Source of the DNA: Burkholderia vietnamiensis LMG 10929
GTDB lineage: Bacteria; Pseudomonadota; Gammaproteobacteria; Burkholderiales; Burkholderiaceae
NCBI RefSeq assembly: GCF_000959445.1
Contig: NZ_CP009631.1
Coordinates: 682,001 to 746,000, forward strand
DNA length: 64,000 nt
Direction: 5' to 3'
In this document: piece by piece, positions 52,154 to 63,302 of the stretch
How positions within the stretch are numbered: the first letter of the stretch is position 1
Layout: every line of letters begins with the position of its first letter
The notes under the pieces: generated by a model
Database searches by the model: none
What the model saw: the letters and a program-made list of their open reading frames with translations, nothing else
What the model was told of the DNA's origin: nothing
Translations under genes and position numbers: made by a program

Positions 52154-53047
52154 ATGTCCACCGTCGTCACCGCGAAACTGCAGGAGCAGTTCGACGCGGG
52201 CCTCGAAACCCGTGCCGATTTCACCATCGACCAGCCGCTCGAACGCTACGGCCAGGTCGATCACGCGGTATGGCAGCAGCTGTATGCGCGCCAGGCGGCG
52301 CTGCTGCGCGGGCGCGCATGCGACGCGTTCATCGGCGGGCTCGGGAAGATCCGCTTGCCGGCCGACCGCGTGCCGTCGTTCGCTGACGTGAACCGCCAGC
52401 TGAAGCCGGCCACCGGCTGGGAGATCGTCGCGGTGCCGGGCTTGGTGCCCGATCGCGTGTTCTTCGAGCATCTCGCGCACCGGCGCTTTCCGGTCACCTG
52501 GTGGATGCGCCGCCCCGACCAGCTCGACTATCTGCAGGAGCCCGACTGCTTCCACGACCTGTTCGGCCACGTGCCGCTGCTGATCGAGCCGGTGTTCGCC
52601 GACTACATGCAGGCCTACGGGCGTACCGCGCTCGCGGTCGCGGACGACGACGCGGCGCTCGCACGGCTCGCGCGTCTCTATTGGTATACGGTGGAGTTCG
52701 GGCTGATCCGCGATCCGCGCGGCACCAACGGGCTGTCGATCTACGGCGCGGGAATCGTGTCGAGCAAGGGCGAGAGCCTCTACAGCGTCGAGAGCGCGGC
52801 GCCGAACCGGCTCGGCTTCGACCTGGAGCGCGTGATGCGCACGAAGTACCGGATCGACACGTTCCAGAAGACCTACTTCGTGATCGACGACTTCGCGCAG
52901 CTGTTCGCGCTGGCCGACGTCGACGCGCGTGCGCTGGCCGAGCGGCTCGCCGCGCTGCCCGAGCTGTCCGCCGGCGCGGTGCTCGATACCGACGTCGTGC
53001 TTCAGCGCGGCACCGGCGAAGGCTGGCCCGACGACGACGACGCATGA
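52154..53047 (+). CDS. phhA: Phenylalanine 4-monooxygenase (phenylalanine hydroxylase)
   Basis: A non-heme iron, tetrahydropterin-dependent enzyme converting Phe to Tyr, 297 residues from the ATG at 52154. The iron ligands are His134 and His139 (CFHDLFGHVPLL) and Glu181 (WYTVEFGLI); FGLIRDPRGTNGLSIYGAGI follows. Bacterial enzymes lack the N-terminal regulatory domain, as here. An in-frame ATG five codons earlier is possible. The pterin-recycling partner phhB lies 146 bases downstream, and an Lrp-type regulator is divergent. Confidence 0.95.
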   Translation: MSTVVTAKLQEQFDAGLETRADFTIDQPLERYGQVDHAVWQQLYARQAALLRGRACDAFIGGLGKIRLPADRVPSFADVNRQLKPATGWEIVAVPGLVPDRVFFEHLAHRRFPVTWWMRRPDQLDYLQEPDCFHDLFGHVPLLIEPVFADYMQAYGRTALAVADDDAALARLARLYWYTVEFGLIRDPRGTNGLSIYGAGIVSSKGESLYSVESAAPNRLGFDLERVMRTKYRIDTFQKTYFVIDDFAQLFALADVDARALAERLAALPELSAGAVLDTDVVLQRGTGEGWPDDDDA

Positions 53048-53193
53048 CGCATGAGGCATGATCCAGCCGCGGACGCCGGCAGCCTTCGGCGCCGGCCGCG
53101 ATGCGCGCCGCCCAACTATGAAACAATGACCGGAGCCGGCTTTGCCGCGCGGCGTGTGCCGCGCGCGAGCGCCGCTACCGAACGAGGTGCAAC

Positions 53194-53502
53194 ATGATCC
53201 ACAAGCTCACATCCGAAGAACGCAAGACGCGGCTCGAAGGCCTGCCGCACTGGACGGCCGTGCCGGGCCGCGACGCGATCCAGCGCAGCCTGCGCTTCGC
53301 CGATTTCAACGAGGCGTTCGGCTTCATGACGCGCGTCGCGATCAAGGCGCAGGAAATGAACCACCATCCGGAATGGTTCAACGTGTACAACCGCGTCGAC
53401 GTGACGCTGTCGACCCACGACGCCGACGGGCTGACCGAGCGCGACATCGAACTCGCGCAATTCATCGACCGCGTGTGTGCGCACACGCTGCCGGCGGCCT
53501 GA
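53194..53502 (+). CDS. phhB: Pterin-4a-carbinolamine dehydratase
   Basis: A 102-residue protein that regenerates the pterin cofactor of phenylalanine hydroxylase. It contains the conserved [21 protein letters not shown] block with the paired active-site His and the [15 protein letters not shown] helix. Full length. GAGG precedes the ATG. It functions with phhA just upstream. Confidence 0.95.
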   Translation: MIHKLTSEERKTRLEGLPHWTAVPGRDAIQRSLRFADFNEAFGFMTRVAIKAQEMNHHPEWFNVYNRVDVTLSTHDADGLTERDIELAQFIDRVCAHTLPAA

Positions 53503-53595
53503 CACGTTGCGCGAGCCGCCGCGCCGGTTTTGCCGCGCGGCGCGTCAACTTTTCATTTCGCTGAACGTTTTCTAGGATGTATTGAGCGAAAGCCT

Positions 53596-53826
53596 TCAGC
53601 TTTCCAAGCCATCCTTAAGGCGCACGTAAGTCTCGAACGCATTCCGCGCCTTGGGGTCCAAACCTTCCAGTTGCAGCGCGCTTCCGCGCTGTACAATCAG
53701 CAGCGCATACGGCTTGGAGAGCGCGCTGGCCTCTTCGCAGAGTTTGAGTTCGTCGCCGCTGGATGGCGAGCGGGCGCGCCAGAAATTGATCGCGGCTTCG
53801 AGGTCGTGAATCGAAATATCGGACAT
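53596..53826 (-). CDS. DUF3717 domain small protein
   Basis: A 76-residue protein (MSDISIHDLEAAINFWRARS onward, ending RLKDGLES) matching the small DUF3717 family found mainly in Burkholderia and relatives. It appears to be all alpha-helical, soluble, without cysteine clusters or a signal peptide. It is alone on the minus strand between phhB and a two-component system. The function is unknown. The ribosome site is weak; an upstream in-frame ATG is possible but less likely. Confidence 0.75.
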   Translation of the reverse strand: MSDISIHDLEAAINFWRARSPSSGDELKLCEEASALSKPYALLIVQRGSALQLEGLDPKARNAFETYVRLKDGLES

Positions 53827-53948
53827 GATTGAATTTGTTCGTTCGCTGGCCGCCATGCTTGATGTCAGGCGATGCGGCGCCCCTGTGGAAACGGCGTCGT
53901 GCTGTCCGCGTGCCTGAACCGCCAACCCATTGTACTTGAGCGAACTTC

Positions 53949-54641
53949 ATGCGACTCCTTCTGATCGAAGACGACCGCCCCATCGCACGCGGTATCCAGA
54001 GCAGCCTCGAGCAGGCGGGCTTTACCGTCGACATGGTGCACGACGGCATCTTTGCCGAACAGGCGCTGGCACAAAACCGCCACGAACTCGTGATCCTCGA
54101 CCTCGGCCTGCCGGGTATCGACGGGATGACGCTGCTCACCCGCTTTCGCCAGACCAATCGCCACACGCCGGTCATCGTGCTGACCGCGCGCGACGAACTG
54201 AACGACCGCATCCAGGGCCTGAACTCCGGCGCCGACGACTACATGCTCAAGCCGTTCGAGCCGGCCGAGCTCGAAGCGCGCATCCGCGCGGTGATGCGCC
54301 GCAGCGGCCCGCACAGCGACATGCCGCGGCCGGAAGTGTCGCTCGGCGGCGTCCGGCTGTCGGGCGTCGATCGCCGCATCTTCAACGACGACAAGCCGCT
54401 CGAGCTGTCGCCGCGCGAATTCGCGGTGCTCGAAATGCTGCTGCTGCGCCACGGCCGCGTGGTCAGCAAGGCGCAGCTGCAGGATCACCTCACGCATTTC
54501 GGCGGCGATCTCGGCGACACCGCGATCGAAGTCTACGTGCACCGCGTGCGCAAGAAGCTCGAGCAGTGCCGCGTCGAAATCGTCACGGTGCGCGGCTTCG
54601 GCTACCTGCTGCAGGAAATCCGCCAGACCGCCAGCGTCTGA
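53949..54641 (+). CDS. Two-component response regulator, OmpR/PhoB family
   Basis: A 230-residue regulator. The receiver domain (about 1-118) carries the phospho-acceptor Asp51 (LVILDLGLPG), the acidic pair EDD at residues 7-9 and Lys102 in MLKPF. The C-terminal winged helix (about 130-225) has ELSPREFAVLEMLL and TVRGFGYLL. It most resembles QseB/TctD-type regulators. The cognate histidine kinase follows 129 bases downstream. Confidence 0.93.
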   Translation: MRLLLIEDDRPIARGIQSSLEQAGFTVDMVHDGIFAEQALAQNRHELVILDLGLPGIDGMTLLTRFRQTNRHTPVIVLTARDELNDRIQGLNSGADDYMLKPFEPAELEARIRAVMRRSGPHSDMPRPEVSLGGVRLSGVDRRIFNDDKPLELSPREFAVLEMLLLRHGRVVSKAQLQDHLTHFGGDLGDTAIEVYVHRVRKKLEQCRVEIVTVRGFGYLLQEIRQTASV

Positions 54642-54770
54642 GCGGCCGGGCGCGCCGGCCGGCCGCCTGCGGCCGGTGCGTCGCACCGCGCCGTTGCCAG
54701 TCGCCCGTCGCCGTCCGGTGCCCGACCGCGCCGCTCCCCGTGAGCGGCGCTCATCCATTTGCCCGTCGAA

Positions 54771-56255
54771 ATGTCTGCTGATCCGGCCGTGACCTCCAGC
54801 CTGCGCCGCTCGCTGCTGCGGCGCCTCGCCGCGCCGCTGTCGATGCTCGCGCTGATGAGCGGCCTGATCGCCTACTGGCTCGCGTGGCAATACACGCAGC
54901 ACGTGATCGACCGCTCGCTCGCCGATCTCGCCACCGCCATCTCGAAACAGATCCAGATCGCCGGTCCCGACGCGCCGTTCACCGTGCCGCCGCTCGCGCA
55001 GGCGATGTTCTCCGATCCGGCCGAAGCGCTGATCTACCGGATCAGCGACGGCGAACAGGAGCTCGCCGGCGATCCGAAGCTGCCGCTGCGCGGCATCAAC
55101 GTGCGCCGCATGCATCACGCGTACGTGTTCGAGGCCGAGTACGACAATCGCGCGGTGCGCGTCGCCCAGGTACGCGTCGAAGACGTCGAGGGCGGCAAGC
55201 CGATGGTCGTCGAAGTGGCGCAGCCGGTGCGGCACCGCTACAGGATCGCCGCCGAATTCCTGGTCGCCATCATGATGCCGCTGCTGCTGTTGCTGCTCGC
55301 CGGCTGGGGCATCGTGTGGCGCGTCGTGAACCAGCAGCTCGGCCCGCTCACGCATCTCGCCGATTCGCTGAACCGGCAGACCCACACGTCGCTGGAGCCG
55401 GTCGACGAGACCGACGTGCCGCTCGAAATCCGGCCGCTCACGAGCGCGATGAATGCGCTGCTCGGCCGCCTGAAGACCGCGCTCGACGCGCAGCGCAAGT
55501 TCATCGCCGACGCCGCGCACCAGCTGCGCACGCCGCTCACCGCGGTGAAGCTGCATGCCGAGCAGGCGGCCGTCGCGCGCGATCCGCAGCAGACCTATAC
55601 GGCCGTGCGCGAACTGCGCGCGGCTGCCGATCGCGCGGTGCGGCTGTCCAACCAGCTGCTGTCGCTCGCTCGCGCGGAGCCGGGCGAACAGGTTGCGCGT
55701 TTCGTCGACGTCGACCTCGCCGCGATGGCGTTCGAGACCGGCGCCGAGTGGGTGCCGCGCGCGCTCGCGTCGCACGTCGATCTCGGCTTCCAGCGCAGCG
55801 ACGAGCCCGGCGACGACGAAACATTGAACGTGCGCGGCAATCCGGTGCTGCTGCGCGAAGTCATCGCGAACCTGCTCGACAATGCATTGAAGTACGTGCC
55901 GCTCGCGCGGCCGGACGGCGCGCGCATCACCGTGAACGTCGCGCGCGGTACGCTCGACGACGGCCTGCCGGCCGCGGAGATCGTCGTCGAGGACAACGGC
56001 CCCGGCGTGCCGGCGAATCAGCAGGCGGACCTGTTCAAGCGCTTCTTCCGCGGCGACGCGCAAAGCGGCAACGGCGTCGAGACGGGTGCGGGGCTGGGCC
56101 TCGCGATCGTGCACGACATCATCGCGATGCACGGCGGCACGGTGTCGTACGAGGATGCACCCGAAGGCGGCTCGCGCTTCGTGGTGCGGGTGCCGCTCGC
56201 CGAGCGAACCAGCAAGCCGGCGAGCGAAACGCCGGCGGCCGTGCCGACGCACTGA
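54771..56255 (+). CDS. Two-component sensor histidine kinase
   Basis: A 494-residue membrane kinase. An N-terminal membrane helix (about 20-40), a periplasmic sensor domain of the TctE/2CSK-N type (about 45-155), a second helix (IAAEFLVAIMMPLLLLLLAGWGIVW), a HAMP linker, the H box AAHQLRTPLTAVKLH (His250), N box ANLLDNALKYVP, G1 VEDNGPGVP and G2 GAGLGLAIV. All catalytic boxes are intact. It starts at the ATG at 54771. The partner regulator gene lies upstream. The signal is unknown; TctE-like sensors often respond to tricarboxylates. Confidence 0.92.
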   Translation: MSADPAVTSSLRRSLLRRLAAPLSMLALMSGLIAYWLAWQYTQHVIDRSLADLATAISKQIQIAGPDAPFTVPPLAQAMFSDPAEALIYRISDGEQELAGDPKLPLRGINVRRMHHAYVFEAEYDNRAVRVAQVRVEDVEGGKPMVVEVAQPVRHRYRIAAEFLVAIMMPLLLLLLAGWGIVWRVVNQQLGPLTHLADSLNRQTHTSLEPVDETDVPLEIRPLTSAMNALLGRLKTALDAQRKFIADAAHQLRTPLTAVKLHAEQAAVARDPQQTYTAVRELRAAADRAVRLSNQLLSLARAEPGEQVARFVDVDLAAMAFETGAEWVPRALASHVDLGFQRSDEPGDDETLNVRGNPVLLREVIANLLDNALKYVPLARPDGARITVNVARGTLDDGLPAAEIVVEDNGPGVPANQQADLFKRFFRGDAQSGNGVETGAGLGLAIVHDIIAMHGGTVSYEDAPEGGSRFVVRVPLAERTSKPASETPAAVPTH

Positions 56256-56396
56256 GCGGCGCGTAACGCGCGCATAACGCGCGCGTAGCGGATCTCGAGC
56301 GAACCCGGCGGAGCCATCGAGCCTGCCCGGCCGCGCAGCAACGCAGCAACAAGGCCCGCCGGCGCAACAGCCGCGCGAGCTCGCGCGGCGCGTCGA

Positions 56397-56927
56397 TCAC
56401 GTCTTCTTTTTCTTGTCCTTCGCGCCGGACTCGGCCTTGCCGTCCTTCTTGTCCTTCTTCTTTTTCTTCTTGCCGTCGTCGTCCGGCGTCGCGAGCAGCG
56501 TGCCGCGGCACGTCTCGGCGCCGCAATGGCACGCGTATTCGCGCTTGAGCTTCTTCGTCAGCTTCTCGTCGATCACGAGGCCGTAGTCGTAGAACAGCTC
56601 CTCTTCCGGCTCGATGTCGCGCAGCGCGTGGACGAACACGCGGCCCTTGATCTCCTCGGCCTCGCAGTTCGGCGCGCACGAGTGGTTGATCCAGCGCGCG
56701 CTGTTGCCGTTGACCTTGCCATCGATCACGCCGCCGTCTTCGAGTGCGAAGTAGAACGTATGGTTCGGGTCGTTCGGATCGTGCGGATGACGGCGCAGCG
56801 CTTCCTTCCACGAGATCCGCTCGCCCTTGTATTCCACTACGCGCTCGCCGGCCTTGATCGGCTCCACCGCGAACACGCCCTTGCCGTGTATTCCCGAGCG
56901 GCGCACCGCGATCCTGCGTGAACTCAT
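56397..56927 (-). CDS. SET-domain protein lysine methyltransferase with Lys-rich tail
   Basis: A 176-residue protein. The SET core spans about residues 5-130: GIHGKGVFA, the SAM/substrate motif RWINHSC (78-84) and ELFYDYG (110-116). A post-SET CxCx4C cluster (Cys133, Cys135, Cys140), with Cys88, fits a zinc site. The last 25 residues are a Lys/Asp-rich tail with runs of K, which may bind nucleic acid or act as a substrate. SET proteins are mostly eukaryotic but recur in Burkholderia and a few other bacteria; the target is unknown. The gene is alone. Confidence 0.88.
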   Translation of the reverse strand: MSSRRIAVRRSGIHGKGVFAVEPIKAGERVVEYKGERISWKEALRRHPHDPNDPNHTFYFALEDGGVIDGKVNGNSARWINHSCAPNCEAEEIKGRVFVHALRDIEPEEELFYDYGLVIDEKLTKKLKREYACHCGAETCRGTLLATPDDDGKKKKKKDKKDGKAESGAKDKKKKT

Positions 56928-56994
56928 CGAACGAATCCTTGTGAAGTCGACTTGAATGAAAGACGGCCGTGCTCACGGCCCTGCGTCGCGCCAA

Positions 56995-57023
56995 ACGAAA
57001 ACGCGGCACCGACGGTGCCGCGT
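56995..57023 (-). terminator. Intrinsic terminator of the old yellow enzyme gene
   Basis: Read on the minus strand: ACGCGGCACC, loop GTC, GGTGCCGCGT, then TTTCG-TTT. A perfect 10-base stem, about 90 bases beyond the stop at 57111 and upstream of the SET gene. Confidence 0.75.
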
Positions 57024-57110
57024 CCGGGCATGCAGCGAATCATCCGCATGCTACACGTTCGAGATTGCTTCGTTCAACATCGCGCGACGTCGCGCGCACG
57101 ACGTTCAGCG

Positions 57111-58223
57111 TCAGCGCTGGCCGAACGCGACGTCGCCGAACAACGCCTTGTGCTCGCGCGGTTGCGAACGCCAGTACTGCGGCGGCGCCGACACCTGCGC
57201 GCCGAGCTCGGCCGCCGCATGCCACGGCCAGCGCGGGTCGTACAGCATCGCGCGCGCCATCGCGACGAAATCCGCGTCGCCGGCCTCGATCAGCCGGTTC
57301 GCATGCGCGGGCTCGCTGATCAGGCCGACCGCAACCGTCGGCATCCCGACCGCGCGCTTCACGGCCTGCGCGAACGGCACCTGATAGCCCGGCGACAGCG
57401 GAATCTTCTGCAACGGCGACACCCCGCCGGACGACACGTCGATCCAGTCGCAGCCGCGCTGCTTCAGCGCATGCGCGAACGCGATCGTGTCGTCGAGCTC
57501 CCAGCCGCCTTCGACCCAGTCGGTCGCCGACACGCGCACGCCGACCGGCCGATCGTCGGGAAACGCCGCCCGCACGATGTCGAAGATCTCGAGCGGAAAG
57601 CGCATCCGGTTCTCGCGCGAGCCGCCGTACTCGTCGGTGCGCCGGTTCGCGAGCGGCGACAGGAACTGATGCAGCAGATAGCCGTGCGCCGCATGCACCT
57701 CGATCGCGTCGATGCCGAGCCGCGCCGCGCGTTTCGCCGCCGCCGCGAACGCGTCGCGAATCCGGTTCAGGCCGGCCGTATCGAGGGCCAGCGGCGGCGT
57801 CTCGCCGTCCTTGTGCGACACGGCCGACGGCGCATGCGGCAGCCATCCGCCGTCGGCCACCGAGACGAGCTGGCCGCCCTTCCACGGCACCTCGCTCGAG
57901 GCCTTGCGGCCGGCATGCGACAGCTGCATCGCGACGCGCACCGGCGAATGCTTGCGAATCGCCGCGAGCACCGGCGCGAGCGCGGCTTCGGTCGCGTCGT
58001 CCCACAGGCCGAGGTCGCCGGCGGTGATGCGGCCGTCGGGCTCGACCGCGGTCGCTTCGATGCAGAGCAGGCCCGCGCCGGACAGCGCGAGATGGCCGAG
58101 GTGAATCATGTGCCAGTCGGTCGCCTCGCCGCGTTCGGCCGAATACTGGCACATCGGGGAGATCACGATCCGGTTCGGAAGCGTCACGCCGCGTAGCGTG
58201 AACGGGGAAAACAACGCAGTCAT
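57111..58223 (-). CDS. NADH:flavin oxidoreductase, old yellow enzyme family (YqjM/XenA class)
   Basis: A 370-residue FMN ene-reductase from the ATG at 58223. The thermophilic-like/YqjM class is shown by ISPMCQYSAERGEATDWHMIHLG near the N-terminus, with the redox-tuning Cys. MQLSHAGRKAS, HAAHGYLLHQFLSPLANRRTDEYGGS (the His pair that binds the substrate carbonyl) and the C-terminal ARAMLYDPRWPWHAAAELG follow. It would reduce activated alkenes, enones or nitro compounds. Transcribed alone, with a terminator downstream. Confidence 0.92.
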   Translation of the reverse strand: MTALFSPFTLRGVTLPNRIVISPMCQYSAERGEATDWHMIHLGHLALSGAGLLCIEATAVEPDGRITAGDLGLWDDATEAALAPVLAAIRKHSPVRVAMQLSHAGRKASSEVPWKGGQLVSVADGGWLPHAPSAVSHKDGETPPLALDTAGLNRIRDAFAAAAKRAARLGIDAIEVHAAHGYLLHQFLSPLANRRTDEYGGSRENRMRFPLEIFDIVRAAFPDDRPVGVRVSATDWVEGGWELDDTIAFAHALKQRGCDWIDVSSGGVSPLQKIPLSPGYQVPFAQAVKRAVGMPTVAVGLISEPAHANRLIEAGDADFVAMARAMLYDPRWPWHAAAELGAQVSAPPQYWRSQPREHKALFGDVAFGQR

Positions 58224-58403
58224 GGAGGCCGCTCGCGTGCAGAGGAAAGAGCGGATCAGCGTAGCACGCACGTCGCGCGCATGCAGGCGGGCGGTTGGTC
58301 AGTAAGCGGATGGTCAGCTAGGGGGTTGCCGCAGATGTGGGAACAGCACTGCGCCGCATGCCGGCTCGCCGATCGCGCGGTGCCAGCGGTGCCGCGCGCG
58401 CGA

Positions 58404-59117
58404 TCACACCCCGACGCTGTCGAGCCACTCCGAGAACATGCGTCGCGCGGCCGTCTCGAGCGCGGGGCCGTGCTGCGCGGTGTCGGCCCGCAGACGACAC
58501 GCGTCGATGCCGGGCGTCGCCGCGATCTCGCCGGCATTGCCGATCAGCCAGGGCTCGAAGCGGTCGGTGCGGATTTCCGGATGGCATTGCAGCGCCAGCA
58601 CATGCCGGCCCCATGCGAACGCCTGGTGGCGGCACGCCGGTGTCGATGCGAGATGGATGGCGCCGCCCGGCAGGTCGAACGTGTCGCCGTGCCAGTGCAG
58701 CATCGAGGTGGCCGCAGCGTCCAAATGACGCAGCGGCGAGGCGCGGCCCGCGTCGGTGAGCGCGAGCGGCGCCCAACCGAGTTCCTTCTCGGCGGCCGGA
58801 TAGACGCGCGCGCCGAGCGCGCGGGCGATGAACTGTGCGCCGAGACAGATGCCGAGGATCGGCAGGCCCGCATCGATGCGCTGGCGCACCAGCGCCGCAA
58901 GCGGCGCGATCGACGGGTACTGCGCATCGTCGTACACGCTGAGCGGCCCGCCGAGCAGCACCAGCAGCGACGGCTGCAGCGCGTCGAGCACCTCGACGCG
59001 CGACGCGCCGACGTCCACGTAACGCACGCGGCGCCCGCGTTCGCCGAGCACCTGCTCGAAGCTGCCGAGATCCTCGAAATGCACGTGGCGGATCGCCACC
59101 ACTTCGGCATGCATCAT
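58404..59117 (-). CDS. Class I glutamine amidotransferase domain protein
   Basis: A 237-residue stand-alone GATase, similar to those annotated GMP-synthase-like glutamine amidotransferases. The nucleophile elbow is GICLGAQF with Cys near residue 92; the other catalytic residues are in LQCHPEI. The oxyanion region LLVLLGGPLSVYDD is present. There are two adjacent ATG codons; the second (59114) is better spaced from GGGAGG. The synthetase partner and the product are unknown. It lies 25 bases downstream of a MarR gene on the same strand, so it is probably co-transcribed with it. Confidence 0.87.
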   Translation of the reverse strand: MMHAEVVAIRHVHFEDLGSFEQVLGERGRRVRYVDVGASRVEVLDALQPSLLVLLGGPLSVYDDAQYPSIAPLAALVRQRIDAGLPILGICLGAQFIARALGARVYPAAEKELGWAPLALTDAGRASPLRHLDAAATSMLHWHGDTFDLPGGAIHLASTPACRHQAFAWGRHVLALQCHPEIRTDRFEPWLIGNAGEIAATPGIDACRLRADTAQHGPALETAARRMFSEWLDSVGV

Positions 59118-59142
59118 CGGCCTCCCGGTCGATCGGCGGACT

Positions 59143-59781
59143 TCAGCCGGCGAATACCTTCCAGGTCTTCTTCTGGGTCGCGACGTCGGCTTCTTCGTGC
59201 CCCGAGCAGTCGAGGCGCAGGTCGCTGTCGGTCATCGCCTGGTCGAACACGGCGCAGTGATGCACGGTCTTCTTCGACTGCTTGCCCGGCTGGAAGTGCG
59301 CGCACGTCAGGCACATGCGCTGCGGCGGCGTCGCACCGGCCACCTGCAGCTCGCGCAGCGTCTTCAGCAGCGCGCGGTAGAGCGCGCCCTGCTCGTCCGC
59401 GCCGAGCTTGCCGACCGCTTTCGACAGGAACTCCGGCCATTGCAGCGCCTTCTTCGCCGCGGTGCGGCCGCGGGCCGACAAACGCACCGCGAGCGCGCGG
59501 CCGTCGTCCAGTGCGCGACGCTTCTCGACGAGCCCCTTCGTCTCGAGCGTGCTCACCGCATCGCTGGTGGTCGCGGCCGTGAGCTGCGTCTCGCGTGCGA
59601 TTTCGCCGAGGCGCATCGGCCCCTTGCGTTGCAGCAGCAGCACGAGGATCTCGCCCTGCGTCGGCGTGAGGCCTGCGCCCTCCGCCCAATCCCACGCCTG
59701 GCTCCGCATGGCCGTGCTCAATCGCAGCAAGCTGTGGGTCACACGTCCCGAAGCCTGATTCCCGTAAACGCCTTCGCTCAT
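59143..59781 (-). CDS. MarR-family regulator with Cys/His-rich C-terminal tail
   Basis: A 212-residue protein from the ATG at 59781. Residues 10-145 are a MarR winged helix domain (LTPTQGEILVLLLQRKGPMRLGEIARETQLTAATTSDAVSTLETKGLVEKRRALDDGRALAVRLS, given here only as location about 38-102). Beyond this a tail of about 60 residues holds Cys157, Cys160, His162, His174, His175, Cys176, Cys192 and His195, spaced like a metal or redox site. The usual MarR protein is about 145 residues. It is likely to control the adjoining amidotransferase gene. An inverted repeat GAGAT-N9-ATCTC (59829-59847) lies 48 bases upstream of the start. Confidence 0.85.
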   Translation of the reverse strand: MSEGVYGNQASGRVTHSLLRLSTAMRSQAWDWAEGAGLTPTQGEILVLLLQRKGPMRLGEIARETQLTAATTSDAVSTLETKGLVEKRRALDDGRALAVRLSARGRTAAKKALQWPEFLSKAVGKLGADEQGALYRALLKTLRELQVAGATPPQRMCLTCAHFQPGKQSKKTVHHCAVFDQAMTDSDLRLDCSGHEEADVATQKKTWKVFAG

Positions 59782-59828
59782 AGTCTTTTCGCTTTGCCGC
59801 CGCCCGGATGCCGAGCAGCCGTAGTGTG

Positions 59829-59847
59829 GAGATCCGATGTCTATCTC
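59829..59847. promoter_or_regulatory. Inverted repeat upstream of the MarR gene
   Basis: GAGAT and ATCTC separated by nine bases, 48 to 66 bases before the MarR start. The size and position fit a MarR operator; short arms mean chance cannot be excluded. Confidence 0.4.
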
Positions 59848-60285
59848 AAAATAAACGCCCACCGAGGAGCGTCAACACGGCCGTCGCGAGGCACACGCGG
59901 CGGTCGCATTCGCGGCGACCGGTGAGAGACCCGTCGTTCCGGTGTCCGCAGAGTCGCCATTCTAAGCGAGAGCGGAAAATCGTACAGCTAAGTTATCCAC
60001 AGCATTCTGTGGGGAATACCTCGATAACCGTAACTTTTCGTTGTGCCGCCAATTGCCGCGGGTGGTGCGACAAAACGCGCAAACATTTTCGTGTCCGGAT
60101 CGGACATTTGTCTGGCGATACCGGACGAAGGGGTTATCCAGTGCGCAGAGCGTTGACTTTGAAGCGGAATATCGGGTTATCCACAGATTTTGAGGAACAC
60201 TGGGGACGCGACTGGCCCGAAATGGCGGCGAATACCGTTCAGTGAATCGCCGCGCGGTCGAGTCTGCAATCTGCAAAACATTTTT
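59848..60285. other. Intergenic region with DnaA boxes
   Basis: About 440 bases without coding character. Two perfect DnaA boxes TTATCCACA (59993-60001 and 60177-60185), a partial one TTATCCAGT (60133-60141 region) and a palindrome TGTCCG-GAT-CGGACA (60092-60106) are seen. The flanking genes run in the same direction and do not need so long a gap. Confidence 0.6.

Positions 60286-63302
<3,017 letters not shown>

Noticed and set aside
53518..53541. Terminator after phhB
   Set aside because: GCCGCGC-N10-GCGCGGC is present but the loop is long and only a weak T run follows; not strong enough to list as a feature.
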